From Pomphorhynchus laevis (taxonomy: Eukaryota > Acanthocephala > Palaeacanthocephala > Echinorhynchida > Pomphorhynchidae), in the NCBI GenBank assembly GCA_012934845.2, contig WNNJ02003028.1, positions 248,001 through 312,000 on the forward strand: a DNA stretch of 64,000 nucleotides, read 5' to 3'. Both the position numbers and the translations under genes were made by a program. Below are positions 1 to 12,959 of this stretch, one piece after another (the stretch's first letter is position 1; every line of letters begins with the position of its first letter). A model generated the notes under the pieces. It was given only the letters and a program-made list of their open reading frames with translations, ran no database searches and was not told the origin of the DNA.

Positions 1-399
1 TGATTAGTAGCGTACTGCTGTATCAAGAATAGGAACAATACCTGTGAGGATAATATTGTGACACAACCAGAAGAATTTCAGCACACAGATGCATTTAAGT
101 TAAATTTAAAAAAGCATTCATTGCATGTGGCAGCATGAAAAACAGAGATCTGGCTAGCGGTTCACAGAACTAGGTGGGTTTCAAATAGATCATTAGAATA
201 CGATCCCCTACTGAAAGTAATATACAACAATATATATCTACACAACTGAAGCAGCCATCCAAGTAGATGTAGCGTTGAATCAAGATACAGACGTCCTGAG
301 TTCAAATCCGATCAGCATCAGTGTACGGAGAAAGCAGATAATGAGGGTCGACACGAGAAATGTAGGTCTGGGTCAGCAGCTGATGACACCCACCCAGGC
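1..399 (+). repeat. 399-bp variant satellite unit
   Basis: Shares the tRNA-like region and tail with the 318-bp units but has a different, longer linker. The linker starts GAAGAATTTCAGCACACAG and ends with a block containing AGTAATATACAACAATAT. Both linker ends match the dispersed SINE copies at 34.5-34.9 kb, so this is probably the ancestral full SINE unit and the common 318-bp linker is derived. Confidence 0.85.
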
Positions 400-1352
400 T
401 GATTAAAAGCGTCCTGCTGTATCAAAAATAAGATCAAACCTGTGAGAATAATATCGTGCCACAATCGAAAAAAAAATAATAGTTAGCAAAATAATATTTT
501 CATTTCACCGTTCGACATTTTTTGGATATTCAAGAATATCAACACTGGACCATATTCAACAACACTGGACCAGCCAGCCAAGTAGATGTAGCGTTGAATC
601 AAGATACAGACTTCCTGAGTTCAAATCCGATCAGCATCAGTGTACGGAGAAAGCAGATAACAAGGGTCGAAACGTGAAATGTAGGTCTGGGTCAGCAGCT
701 GATGAGACCCACCCAGACTGATTAGTAGCGTCCTGCTGTATCTAAGATAAGATCAAATCTGTGAGGATAATATCGTGCCACAATCGAAAAAAAAAGTTAG
801 CAAAATAATATTTTAATTATACCATTCGACATTCATTGGATATTCAAAAATAACAACACTGGACCATATTCAACAACACTGTACCAGCCAGCCAAGTGGA
901 TGTAGCGTTGAATCAAGATACAGACGTACCGAGCTCAAATTCGATCAGCATCAGTGTACGGAGAAAGCAGGTAATAAGGGTCGAAAGGAGAAATGTAGTT
1001 TTGGGTCAGCAGCTGATGAGACCCACCCAGACTGATTAGTAGCGTACTGCTTTATCAAGAATAGGAACAATACCTGTGAGGATAATATCGTGCCACAATC
1101 GAATAAAAAATAATCGTTAGCAAAATAATATTTTCATTTCACCATTCGACATTCATTGGATATTCAAGAATATCAACACTGGACCATATTCAACAACACT
1201 GGACCAACCAGCCAAGTAAATGTATCCTTGAATAAAGAAACATACGTACTGAGTTCAAATCCGATCAGCATCAGTGTACGTAGAAAGCAGATAATAAGGG
1301 TCGAAACGTGAAATGCAGGTCTGGGTCAGCAGCTGATGAGACCCACCCAGAC

Positions 1353-1751
1353 TGATTAGTAGCGTACTGCTGTATCAAGAATAGGTACAATATTGGTGAG
1401 GATAATATTGTGACACAACCCGAAGAATTTCAGCACACAGATGCATTAAAGTTAAATTTAAAAAAAGCATTCATTGCAAGTGGCAGCATGAAAAACAGAG
1501 ATTTTGCTAGCGGATCACAGAACTAGGTGGGTTTCAAACAGATCATTAGAATACGATCCACTACTGAAAGTAATATACAACAATATATATCTACACAACT
1601 GAAGACGCCAGCCAAGTAGATATAGCGTTCATCAAGATACAGACGTACCGAGTTCAAATCCGATCAGCATCAGTGTACAGAGAAAGCAGATAATAAGGGT
1701 CGAAACGTGAAATGTAGGTCTGGGTCAGCAGCTGATGAGGCCCACCCAGAC
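1353..1751 (+). repeat. 399-bp variant satellite unit
   Basis: Same long linker as the unit at the window start, again 399 bp from one TGATTAGTAGCG to the next. It is flanked on both sides by 318-type units. Confidence 0.85.
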
Positions 1752-4700
1752 TGATTAGTAGCGTACTGCTGTATCAAAGATAAGATAAAACCTGTGAGGG
1801 TAATATCGTGCCACAATCGAAAAAAAGTAAGCAAAATAATATGTTCATTTTACCATTCGACATTCATTGGATATTCAAGAATATCACCACTAGACCATAT
1901 TCAACAACACTGGACCAGCCTGCCAAGTAGATGTAGCGTTGAATCAAGATACAGACGTCCTGAGTTCAAATCCGATCAGCATCAGTGTACGGAAAAAGCA
2001 GGTAATATGGGTCGAAACGAGAAATGTAGGTCTATGTCAGCAGCTGATGAGACCCACCCAGACCGATTCGTAGCGTTCTGCTGTATTAAGAATAGGAACA
2101 ATACCTGTGATGATGATATCGTGCCACAATCGAAAAAAAAAAGTTAGCAAAATAATATTTGTATTTAACCATTCGACATTCATTGGATATTCAAGAATAT
2201 CAACACAGGATCATATTGAACAACACTGGACCAGCTAGCCAAGTTGATGTAGCGTTTAATCAAGATACAGACGTCCTGAGTTCAAATCCTATCAGCATCA
2301 GTGTACGAAGAAAGCAGATAATAAGGGTCGAAACGTGAAATGTAGGTCTGGGTCAGCAGTTGATGAGACCCACCCAGACTGATTAGTAGCGTACTGCTGT
2401 ATCAAAAATAGGAACAATACCTGTGAGGATAATATCGTGTTACAATCAAAAAAAAATAGTTAGCAAAATAATATTTTAATTTCACTATTCGACATTCATT
2501 AGATATTCAAGAATATTAACACTGGACCATATTCAACAACACTGGACCAGCTAGCTAAGTAGATGTAGCGTTAAATCAAGATACAGACGTACTGATTTAC
2601 AATCCGATCAGCATCAGTGTACTAAGAAAGCAGATAATAAGGGTCGATACATGAAATGTAATACTGGGTCAGCATCTGATGAGTCCCACCCAGACTGATT
2701 AGAAGCGTCCTGCTGTATCAAAAATAAGATCAATACCTGTGGGGATAATATCGTGCCACAATCGAAAAAAAATAATAGTTATCAAAAGAATAATTTTTAT
2801 TTCAACATTCACATTCATTAGATATTCAAGAATATCAACACTGGGAAATATTCAACAACACTGAACCAGCCAGCCGAGTAGATGTATAGTTGAATCAAGA
2901 TACAGACGTCCTGAGTTCAAATCCGATCAGCATCAGTGTACATAGAAAGCAGATAATAAAGGTCGATACGTGAAATGTAGGTCTTGGTCAGCAGCTGATG
3001 AGATTCACCCAAACCGATTAGTAGCGTTCTGCTATATCAAGAATAGGAAAAATACCTGTGATGATGATATCGTGCCACAATCGAAAAAAAATAATAGTTA
3101 GCAAAATAATATTTTCATTTCACCATTCGACATTCATTGGATATTCAAGAATATCAACACTGTACCATATTCAACAACACTGGACCAGCCAGCCAAGTAG
3201 ATGTAGCGTTGAATTAAGATACAGACGTCTTGAGTTCAAATCCGATCAGCATCAGTGTAGGGAGAAAGCAGATAATAAGCGTCGACACGTGACATGTAGG
3301 TCTGGGTCAGCAGCTGATGAGACCCACCCAGACTGATTAGTAGCGTCCTGCTGTGTCAAAGATAAGATCAAACCTGTGAGGATAATATCGTGCCACAATC
3401 GAAAAAAAATAGTCAGCAAAATAATATTTTTATTTCACCATTCAAGATTCATTGGATATTCAAGAATATCAACACTGGACCATATTCAACAATACTGGAC
3501 AAGCCTGCCAAGTAGATGTTGCGTTGAATCAAGATACAGACGTCCTGAGTTCAAATCCGATCAGACAGTGTACGGAGAAAGAAGATAATAAGGGTTGAAA
3601 CGTGAAATGTAGGTCTGGGTCAGCAGCTGATGAGACCCACCTAGACTGATTAGTAGCGTCCTGCTGTATAAAACATAATATCAAACCTGTGAGGATAATA
3701 TCGTGCCACAATCGAAAAAAAATATTAGCAAAATAATATTTTTATTTCACCATTCGACATTCATTGGATATTCAAGAATATCAACACTGGACCATATTCA
3801 ACAACACTGGACCAGCCAGCCAAGTAGATGTAGAGTTGAATCAAGATACAGACGTACTGAGTTCAAATCCGATCAGCATCAGTGTACAGAGAAAGCAGAT
3901 AATAAGGGTCGAAACGTGAAATGTAGGTCTGGGTCAGAAGATGATGAGACGCTCCAAGACTGATTAGTAGCGTCTTGCTGTATCAAAGGTAAGATCAAAC
4001 CTGTAAGGATAATATCGTATCACAATCGAAAAAAAATAGTTAGCAAAATAATATTTTAATATCACCATTCGACATTAATTGGATATTCAAGAAAATCAAC
4101 ACTGGACTATATTCAACAACACTTGACCAGCCAGCCAAGTAGATATAGCGTTGAATTAAGATACAGACGTCCTCAGTTCAAATCCGATCAGCATCAGTAT
4201 ACGGAGAAAGCAGATAATAAGGGTCGACAGGTGACATGTAGGTCTGGGTCAGCAGCTGATGAGACCTACCCAGACTGATTAGTAGCATCCTGCTGTATTA
4301 AAGATAATATCAAACCTGTGAGGATAATATCGTGCCACAATCGAAAAAAATAGTTAGCAAAATAATATTTTCATTTCACCATTCGACATTCATTGGATAT
4401 TCAAGAATATCAACACTGTACCATGTTCAACAACACTGGACCAGCCAGCCAAGTAGATGTAGCGTTGAATCAAGATACAGACGTCCTGAGTTCAAATCCG
4501 ATCAGCATCAGTGTACGGAGAAAGCAGATAATAAGCGTCGACACGTGACATGTAGGTCTGGGTCAGCAGCTGATGAGACCCACCCAGACTGATTAGTAGC
4601 GTCCTGCTGTATCAAAGATAAGTTCAAACCTGTGAGAAATATATCGTGTAACAATCGAATAAAATAGTCAGCAAAATAATATTTTCATTTCACCATTCAA

Positions 4701-7700
4701 CATTCATTGGATATTCAAGAATATCAACACTGGACCATATTCAACAATACTGGACAAGCCTGCCAAGTAGATGTAGCGTTGAATCAAGATACAGACGTCC
4801 TGAGTTCAAATTGGATCAGCATCAGTGTACGGAGAAAGCAGATAAAAAGGGTTGAAACGTGAAATGTAGGCCTGGGTCAGCAGCTGATGCGACCCACCCA
4901 GACTGATTAGTAGCATCCTGCTGTATTAAAGATAATATCAAACCTGTGAGGATAATATTGTGCCACAATCGAAAAAAATAGTTAGCAAATTAATATTTTC
5001 ATTTTACCATTCGACATTCATTGGATATTCAAGAATATCAACACTGGACAATATTCAACAATACTAGACCAGCCTGCCAAGTAGATGTAGCGTTGAATCA
5101 AGATACAGACGTACAGAGTTTAAATCCGATCAGCATCAGTGTACGGAGAAAGCAGATATTAAGGGTCGAAACTTGAGATGTAGGTCTAGGACAGCATCTG
5201 ATGAGACCCACCTAGACTGATTAGTAGCGTCCTGCTGTATCAAATATAAGATCAAACCAGTGAGGATAATATCGTGCCGCAATCGAAAAAATAATAGTTA
5301 GCCAAATAATATTTTCATTTCACCATTCGACATTCATTGGATATTCAAGAATATCAACACTGGACCATATTCAACAACACTGGACCAGCCAGCCAAGTAG
5401 ATGTAGCGTTGAGTCAAGATACAGACGTACTGAGTTCAAATCCGATCAGCATCAGTGTACACAGAAAGCAGATAATAAAGGTCGAAACGTGATATGTAGG
5501 TCTGGGTCAGCAGCTGATGAGACCCACCCAGACTGATTAGTAGCGTTCTGCTGTAGCAAAGATAAGATCAAACCTGTGAGGTTAATATCATGTCACAATC
5601 GAAAAAAAATAATTGTTAGCAAAATAATATTTTAATTTCACCATTCGACATTCATTGGATATTCAAGAATATCAACACTGGATCATATTCAACAACACTG
5701 GACTGGCCAGCAACGTAGATGTAGCGTTGAATCAAGATACAGACTTACCGAGTTCAAATCCGATCCTCATCAGTGTACGGAGAATGCACATAATAAGCGT
5801 CGAAACGTGAAATGTAGGTCTGGGTCAGCAGCTGATGAGACCCACCCCGACAGATTAGTAGCGTCCTGCTGTATCAAAGATAAGATCAAACCTGTGAGGA
5901 TAATATCGTGCCACAATCGAAAAAAATAATAGTTAGCAAAATAATATTTTCATTTCACCATTCGGCATTTATTGGATAATCAAGAATATCAACACTGGAC
6001 CATATTCAACAACACTGGACCAGCCAGCCAAGTAGATGTAGCGTTGAATCAAGATACTGACGTACCGAGTTCAAATCCGATCAGCATTGGTGTACGGAGA
6101 AAGCAGATAATAAGGGTCGAAACGTGAAATGTAGTCTGGGTTAGCAGCTGGTGAGACCCACCCTGACTGATTAGTAGCGTCCTGCTGTATCAAAGATAAG
6201 ATCAAACCTGTGAGCATAATATCGTGTCACAATCGAAAAAAAATAATATTTGGCAAAATAATATTTTAATTTCACCATTCGACATTCATTGGATATTCCA
6301 GAATATCAACACTGGACCATATTCAACAACACTGGACTAGCCAGCCAAGTAGATGTAGCGTTAAATCAAGATACAGATGTATCGAGTTCAAATCCGATCA
6401 GCATCAGTGTACGGAAAAAGCAGATAATAATGGTCGAAACGTGAAATGTAGGTCTGGGTCAGCTGCTGATGAGACCCATCCAGACTGATTAGTTGCGTAC
6501 TGCTGTATTAATAATAGGAACAATACCTGAAAGGATAATATCGTGACACAATCGAAAAAAATAATTGTTAGCAAAATAATATTTTCATTTCACCATTCGA
6601 CATTCATTGGATAATCAAGAATATCAACACTGGACCATATTCAACAACACTGGACCAGCAAGCAAAGTAGATGTAGCGTTGAATCAAGATACTGACTTAC
6701 CGAGTTCAAATCTGATCAGCATCAGTGTACGGAGAAAGCAGATAATAAGGGTCGAAACGTGAAATGTAGGTCTGGGTCAGCAGCTGATGAGACCCACCCA
6801 GACTGATTAGTAGCGTCCTGCTGTATCAAAGATAAGATCAAACATGTGAGGATAATATCGTGTCACAATCGAAAAAAAATAATATTTGGCAAAATAATAT
6901 TTTCATTTCACCATTCAACATTCATTGGATATTCAAGAATATCAACACTGGACCATATTCAACAATACTGGACAAGCCTGTCAAGTGGATGTAGCGTTAA
7001 TCAAGATACAGACGTACCGAGTTCAAATCCGATCAGCATCAGTGTACGGAGAAAGCAGATAATAAGGGTCGAAACGTGAAATGTAGGTCATGGTCAGCAG
7101 CTGATGAGACACACCCCCACTGATTAGTAGCGTTTTGCTGTATCAAAGATAAGATCAAACCTGTGATGATAATATCGTGCCACAATCGAAAAAAAATAGT
7201 TAGCAAAATAATATTTTAATTTCACCATTCGAGATTCATTGGTATTCAAGAATATCAACACTGGACCATAATCAACAACACTGGACTAGCCAGCCAAGTA
7301 GATGTAGCGTTGAATCAAGATACAGACGTCCTTAGTTCAAATCCGATCAGCATCAGTGTACGGAAAAAGCAGGTATTATGGGTCGAAACGAGAAATGTAG
7401 GTCTATGTCAGCAGCTGATGAGACCCACCAAGACCGATTAGTAGCGTTCTGCTGTATTAAGAATAGGAACAATACCTGTGATGATTATATCGTGCCACAA
7501 TCAAAAAAAAATAGTTAGCAAAATAATATTTTAATTTCACCATTCGAGATTCATTGGATTTTTAAGAATATCAACACTGGACCATAATCAACAACACTGG
7601 ACTAGCCAGCCAAGTAGATGTGGCGTTGAATCAAGATACAGACGTACCGAGTTCAAATTCGATCAGCATCAGTGTACGGAGAAAGCAGGTAATAAGGGTC

Positions 7701-7750
7701 GAAAGGTGAAATGTAGGTCTGGGTCAGCAGCTGATGAGACCCACCCAGAC

Positions 7751-8150
7751 TGATTAGTAGCGTACTGCTGTATCAAGAATAGGTACAATACCGGTGAGGA
7801 TAATATTGTGACACAACCCGAAGAATTTCAGCACACCGATGCATTAAAGTTGAATTTAAAAAAAGCATTCATTGCTAGTGGCAGCATGAAAAACAGAGAT
7901 CCGGCTAGCGGATCACAGAACTAGGAGGGTTTCAAATAGATCATTAGAATACGATCCACTACTGAAAGTAATATACAACAATATATATCTACACAACTAA
8001 AGCAGCCATCCAAGTAGATGTAGTGTTGAATCAAGATACAGACGTACCGAGTTCAAATCCGATCAGCATCAGTGTACGGAGAAAGCAGATAATAAGGGTC
8101 GAAACGTGAAATGTAGGTCTGGGTCAGCAGCTGATGAGACCCACACAGAC
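7751..8150 (+). repeat. 400-bp variant satellite unit
   Basis: Long-linker unit. It is followed by a unit with an expanded ~21-bp internal repeat (ACACTGGACCATATTCTACA type), the same order as at 18,645, which marks a duplicated block. Confidence 0.85.
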
Positions 8151-11100
8151 TGATTAGTAGCGTCCTGCTGTATCAAAGATAAGATCAAATCTGTGAGGAT
8201 AATATCGTGTTACAATCGAGAAAAAAAATAGTTAGCAAAATAATATTTTCATTTCATCATTCGACATTCATTGGATATTCAAGCATTTTAACACTGGACC
8301 ATATTCTACAACACTGGACCATATTCTACAACACTGGACCAGCCAGCCAAGTAGATGTAGCGTTGAATCAAGATACAGACGTACTGAGTTTTAATCTGAT
8401 CAGCATCAGTGTACGGAGAAAGCAGATAATAAGGGTCGAAACATGAAATGTAGGTCTGGGTCAGCAGCTGATGAGACCCACCCAGACTGATTAGTAGCTT
8501 ACTGCTGTATCAAGAATAGGAACAATACCTGTGAGGATAATATCGTGCCACTATCAAAAAAATAATAATAGTTAGCAAAATAATATGTTTATTTTACCAT
8601 TCGACATTCATTGGGTATTCAAGAATATCAACACTGGACCATATTCAACAACACTGGACCAGCCAGCCATAGTAGATGTAGCGTTGAATCAAGATACAGA
8701 CGTACCAAGTTCAAATCCGATCAGCATCAGTGTACGGAGAAATCAGATATTAAGGGTCGAAACGTGAAATGTAGGTCTGGGTCAGCAGCTGATGAGACCC
8801 ACCCAGACTGATTAGTAGCGTCCTGCTGTATCAAAGATAAGATCAATCCGGTGAGGATAATATCGTGTCACAATCGAAAAAAAATATTAGTTAGCAAAAT
8901 AATATTTTCATTTCACCATTCGACATTTATTGGATATTCAAGAATATCAACACTGGACCATATTCAACAACACTGGACCAGCCAGCCAAGTAGATGTAGC
9001 GTTGAATCAAGATACAGACGTCCTGAGTTCAAATCCGATCAGCATCAGTGTACGGAGAAAGCAGATAATAAGGGTCGAAACGTGAAATGTAGGTCTGGGT
9101 CAGCAGCTGATGAGACCCACCCAGACTGATTAGTAGCGTCCTGCTGTATCAAAGATAAGATCAAACCTGTGAGGATAATATCGTGCCACAATCGAAAAAA
9201 AATAATAGTTAGCAAAATAATATTTTCATTTCACCATTCGACATTCATTGGATATTCAAGAATATCAACACTGGACCATATTCAACAACACTGGACCAGC
9301 CAGCCAAGTAGATGTAGCGTTGAATCAAGATACAGACGTCCTGAGTTCAAATCCGATCAGCATCAGTGTACGGAGAAAGCAGATAATAAGGGTCGAAACG
9401 TGAAATGTAGGTCTGGGTCAGCAGCTGATGAGACCCACCCAGACTGATTAGTAGCGTCCTGCTGTATCAAGAATAGGAACAATACATGTGAGGATAATAT
9501 CGTGCCACAATCGAAAAAAAAATAATCGTTAGCAAAATAATATTTTCATTTCACCATTCGACATTCATTGGATATTCAAGAATATCAACACTGGACCATA
9601 TACAACAACACTGGACCAGCCAGCCAAGTGGATGTAGCGTTGTATCAAGATACAAACGTACCGAGTTCAAATCCGATCAGCGTCAGTGTACGGAAAAAGC
9701 AGGTAATAAGGGTCGAAACGTTAAATGTAGGTCTGGGTCAGCAGCTGATGAGACCCACCCAGACTGATTAGTAGCGTACTGCTGTATCAAGAATAGGAAC
9801 AATACATGTGAGGATAATATCGTGCCACAATCGAAAAAAAATAATCGTTAGCAAAATAATATTTTCATTGTACCATTCGACATTCATTGGATATTCAAGA
9901 ATATCAACACTGGACCATATACAACAACACTGGACCAGCCAACCAAGTAGATGTAGCGTTGAATCAAGATACAAACGTCCTGAGTTACAATCCGATCCGC
10001 ATTAGTGTACGGAGAAAGCAGATAAAATGGGTCGAAACGTAAAATGTAGGTCTGGGTCAGCAGCTGATGTGACCCACCCAGACTGATTAGTAGCGTCCTG
10101 CTGTATCAAAGATAAGATCAAACCTGTGAGGATAATATCGTGCCACAATCGAAAAAAAGATAGTTAGCAAAATAATATTTTCATTTCACCATTCGACATT
10201 TATTGGATATTCAAGAATATCAACACTGGACCATATTCAACAACACTGGACCAGCCAGCCAAGTAGATGAAGCGTTGAATCAAGATAAATACTCCTTGAG
10301 TTCAAATCGGATCAGCATCAGTGTGCGGAGAAAGCAGGTAATATGGGTCGAAACGTGCAATGTAGGTTTGGGTCAGCAGCTGGTGAGACGCACCCAGACT
10401 GATTAGTAGCGTCCTGCTGTATCAAAGATAAGATCAAACCTGTGAGGATAATATCGTGCCACAATCGAAAAAAAATAATAGTTGGCAAAATAATATTTTC
10501 ATTTCAACATTCGACATTCATTGGATATTCAAGAATATCAACACTGGACCATATTCAACAACACTGGACAAGCCAGGCAAGTAGATGTAGCGTTGAATCA
10601 AGATACAGTCGTCCTGAGTTCAAATCCGATCAGCATCAGTGTACGGAGAAAGCAGATAATAAGGGTCGAAACGTGAAATGTAGGTCTGGGTCAGCAGCTG
10701 ATGAGACCCACCCAGACTGATTAGTAGCGTCCTGCTGTATCAAAGATAAGATCAAACCTGTGAGGATAATATCGTGCCACAATCGAAAAAAAATAGTTAG
10801 CAAAATAATATTTTAATTTTACCATTCGACATTCATTGGATATTCAAGAATATCAACACTGGACCATATTCAACAACACTGTACCAGCCAGCCAAGTGGA
10901 TGTAGCGTTGAATCAAGATACAGACGTACCGAGTTCAAATCCGATCAGCGTCAGTGTACGGAGAAAGCAGGTAATAAGGGTCGAAACTTGAAATGTAGGT
11001 CTGGGTCAGCAGCTGATGAGACCCACCCAGACTGATTAGTAGCGTACTGCTGTATCAAGAATAGGAACAATACATGTGAGGATAATATCGTGCCACAATC

Positions 11101-12795
11101 GAAAAAAATAATAGTTAGCAAAATAATATTTTCATTTCACCATTCGACATTCATTGGATATTCAAGAATATCAACACTGGACCATATTCAACAACACTGG
11201 ACCAGCCAGCCAAGTAGATGTAGCGTTGAATCAAGATACAGACGTCCTGAGTTCAAATCCGATCAGCATCAGTGTACGGAGAAAGCAGATAATAAGGGTC
11301 GAAACGTGAAATGTAGGTCTGGGTCAGCAGCTGATGAGACCCACCCAGACTGATTAGTAGCGTCCTGCTGTATCAAAGATAAGATCAAACCTGTGAGGAT
11401 AATATCGTGCCACAATCGAAAAAAATAATAGTTAGCAAAATAATATTTTCATTTCACCATTCGACATTCATTGGATATTCAAGAATATCAACACTGGACC
11501 ATATTCAACAACACTGGACCAGCCAGCCAAGTAGATGTAGCGTTGAATCAAGATACAGACGTCCTGAGTTCAAATCCGATCAGCATCAGTGTACGGAGAA
11601 AGCAGATAATAAGGGTCGAAACGTGAAATGTAGGTCTGGGTCAGCAGCTGATGAGACCCACCCAGACTGATTAGTAGCGTCCTGCTGTATCAAAGATAAG
11701 ATCAAACCTGTGAGGATAATATCGTGCCACAATCGAAAAAAAATAATAGTTAGCAAAATAATATTTTCATTTCACCATTCGACATTCATTGGATATTCAA
11801 GAATATCAACACTGGACCATATTCAACAACACTGGACCAGCCAGCCAAGTAGATGTAGCGTTGAATCAAGATACAGACGTCCTGAGTTCAAATCCGATCA
11901 GCATCAGTGTACGGAGAAAGCAGATAATAAGGGTCGAAACGTGAAATGTAGGTCTGGGTCAGCAGCTGATGAGACCCACCCAGACTGATTAGTAGCGTCC
12001 TGCTGTATCAAAGATAAGATCAAACCTGTGAGGATAATATCGTGCCACAATCGAAAAAAAATATTAGTTAGCAAAATAATATTTTCATTTCACCATTCGA
12101 CATTCATTGGATATTCAAGAATATCAACACTGGACCATATTCAACAACACTGGACCAGCCAGCCAAGTAGATGTAGCGTTGAATCAAGATACAGACGTCC
12201 TGAGTTCAAATCCGATCAGCATCAGTGTACGGAGAAAGCAGATAATAAGGGTCGAAACGTGAAATGTAGGTCTGGGTCAGCAGCTGATGAGACCCACCCA
12301 GACTGATTAGTAGCGTCCTGCTGTATCAAAGATAAGATCAAACCTGTGAGGATAATATCGTGCCACAATCGAAAAAAATAATAGTTAGCAAAATAATATT
12401 TTCATTTCACCATTCGACATTCATTGGATATTCAAGAATATCAACACTGGACCATATTCAACAACACTGGACCAGCCAGCCAAGTAGATGTAGCGTTGAA
12501 TCAAGATACAGACGTACCGAGTTCAAATCCGATCAGCATCAGTGTACGGAGAAAGCAGATAATAAGGGTCGAAACGTGAAATGTAGGTCTGGGTCAGCAG
12601 CTGATGAGACCCACCCAGACTGATTAGTAGCGTCCTGCTGTATCAAAGATAAGATCAATACCTGTGAGGATAATATCGTGCCACAATCGAAAAAAAATAA
12701 TAGTTAGCAAAATAATATTTTCATTTCACCATTCGACATTCATTGGATATTCAAGAATATCAACACTGGACCATATTCAACAACACTGGACCAGC

Positions 12796-12849
12796 CAGCC
12801 AAGTAGATGTAGCGTTGAATCAAGATACAGACGTCCTGAGTTCAAATCC
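12796..12849 (+). promoter_or_regulatory. Pol III A and B boxes of a satellite unit (example)
   Basis: A-box-like CAGCCAAGTAG at 12,796-12,806 fits TRGYNNANNNG-type A boxes at most positions. The B-box AGTTCAAATCC at 12,839-12,849 matches GGTTCRANTCC at 10 of 11 positions. The 32-nt gap is normal for a tRNA gene. The sequence between (TAGCGTTGAATCAAGATAC, then GTCCTGAG) also resembles a tRNA D-arm to T-arm stretch. The same boxes occur in nearly every unit. The dispersed copy at 34.5 kb has G in the B-box (GTTCGAATCC), the canonical form. No complete tRNA cloverleaf is evident, so this is a SINE-type promoter and not a functional tRNA gene. Confidence 0.75.
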
Positions 12850-12884
12850 GATCAGCATCAGTGTACGGAGAAAGCAGATAATAA

Positions 12885-12959
12885 GGGTCGAAACGTGAAA
12901 TGTAGGTCTGGGTCAGCAGCTGATGAGACCCACCCAGACTGATTAGTAGCGTCCTGCTG
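12885..12959 (+). ncRNA. Hammerhead-like core in a satellite unit (example, uncertain)
   Basis: In one consensus unit, GGGTC (12,885) is followed directly by GAAAC. CTGATGA (12,920-12,926) is followed directly by GACCC, which is the exact complement of GGGTC and would form hammerhead stem II. CAGCAG lies immediately before CTGATGA and pairs with CTGCTG (12,954-12,959), which follows GTC, a permitted cleavage triplet. Across the array the base before CTGCTG is C, A or T in the units examined. The strands are not in the order of a simple one-unit hammerhead: stem II closes inside the unit in a permuted form, while stem I plus stem II together would need two adjacent units. A competing helix GTCTGGGT/ACCCAGAC (12,906/12,932) overlaps. 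Activity is not established. Confidence 0.35.

Noticed and set aside
12790-12856. Functional tRNA gene in the satellite
   Set aside because: Promoter boxes fit, but no acceptor stem or anticodon arm can be drawn convincingly.
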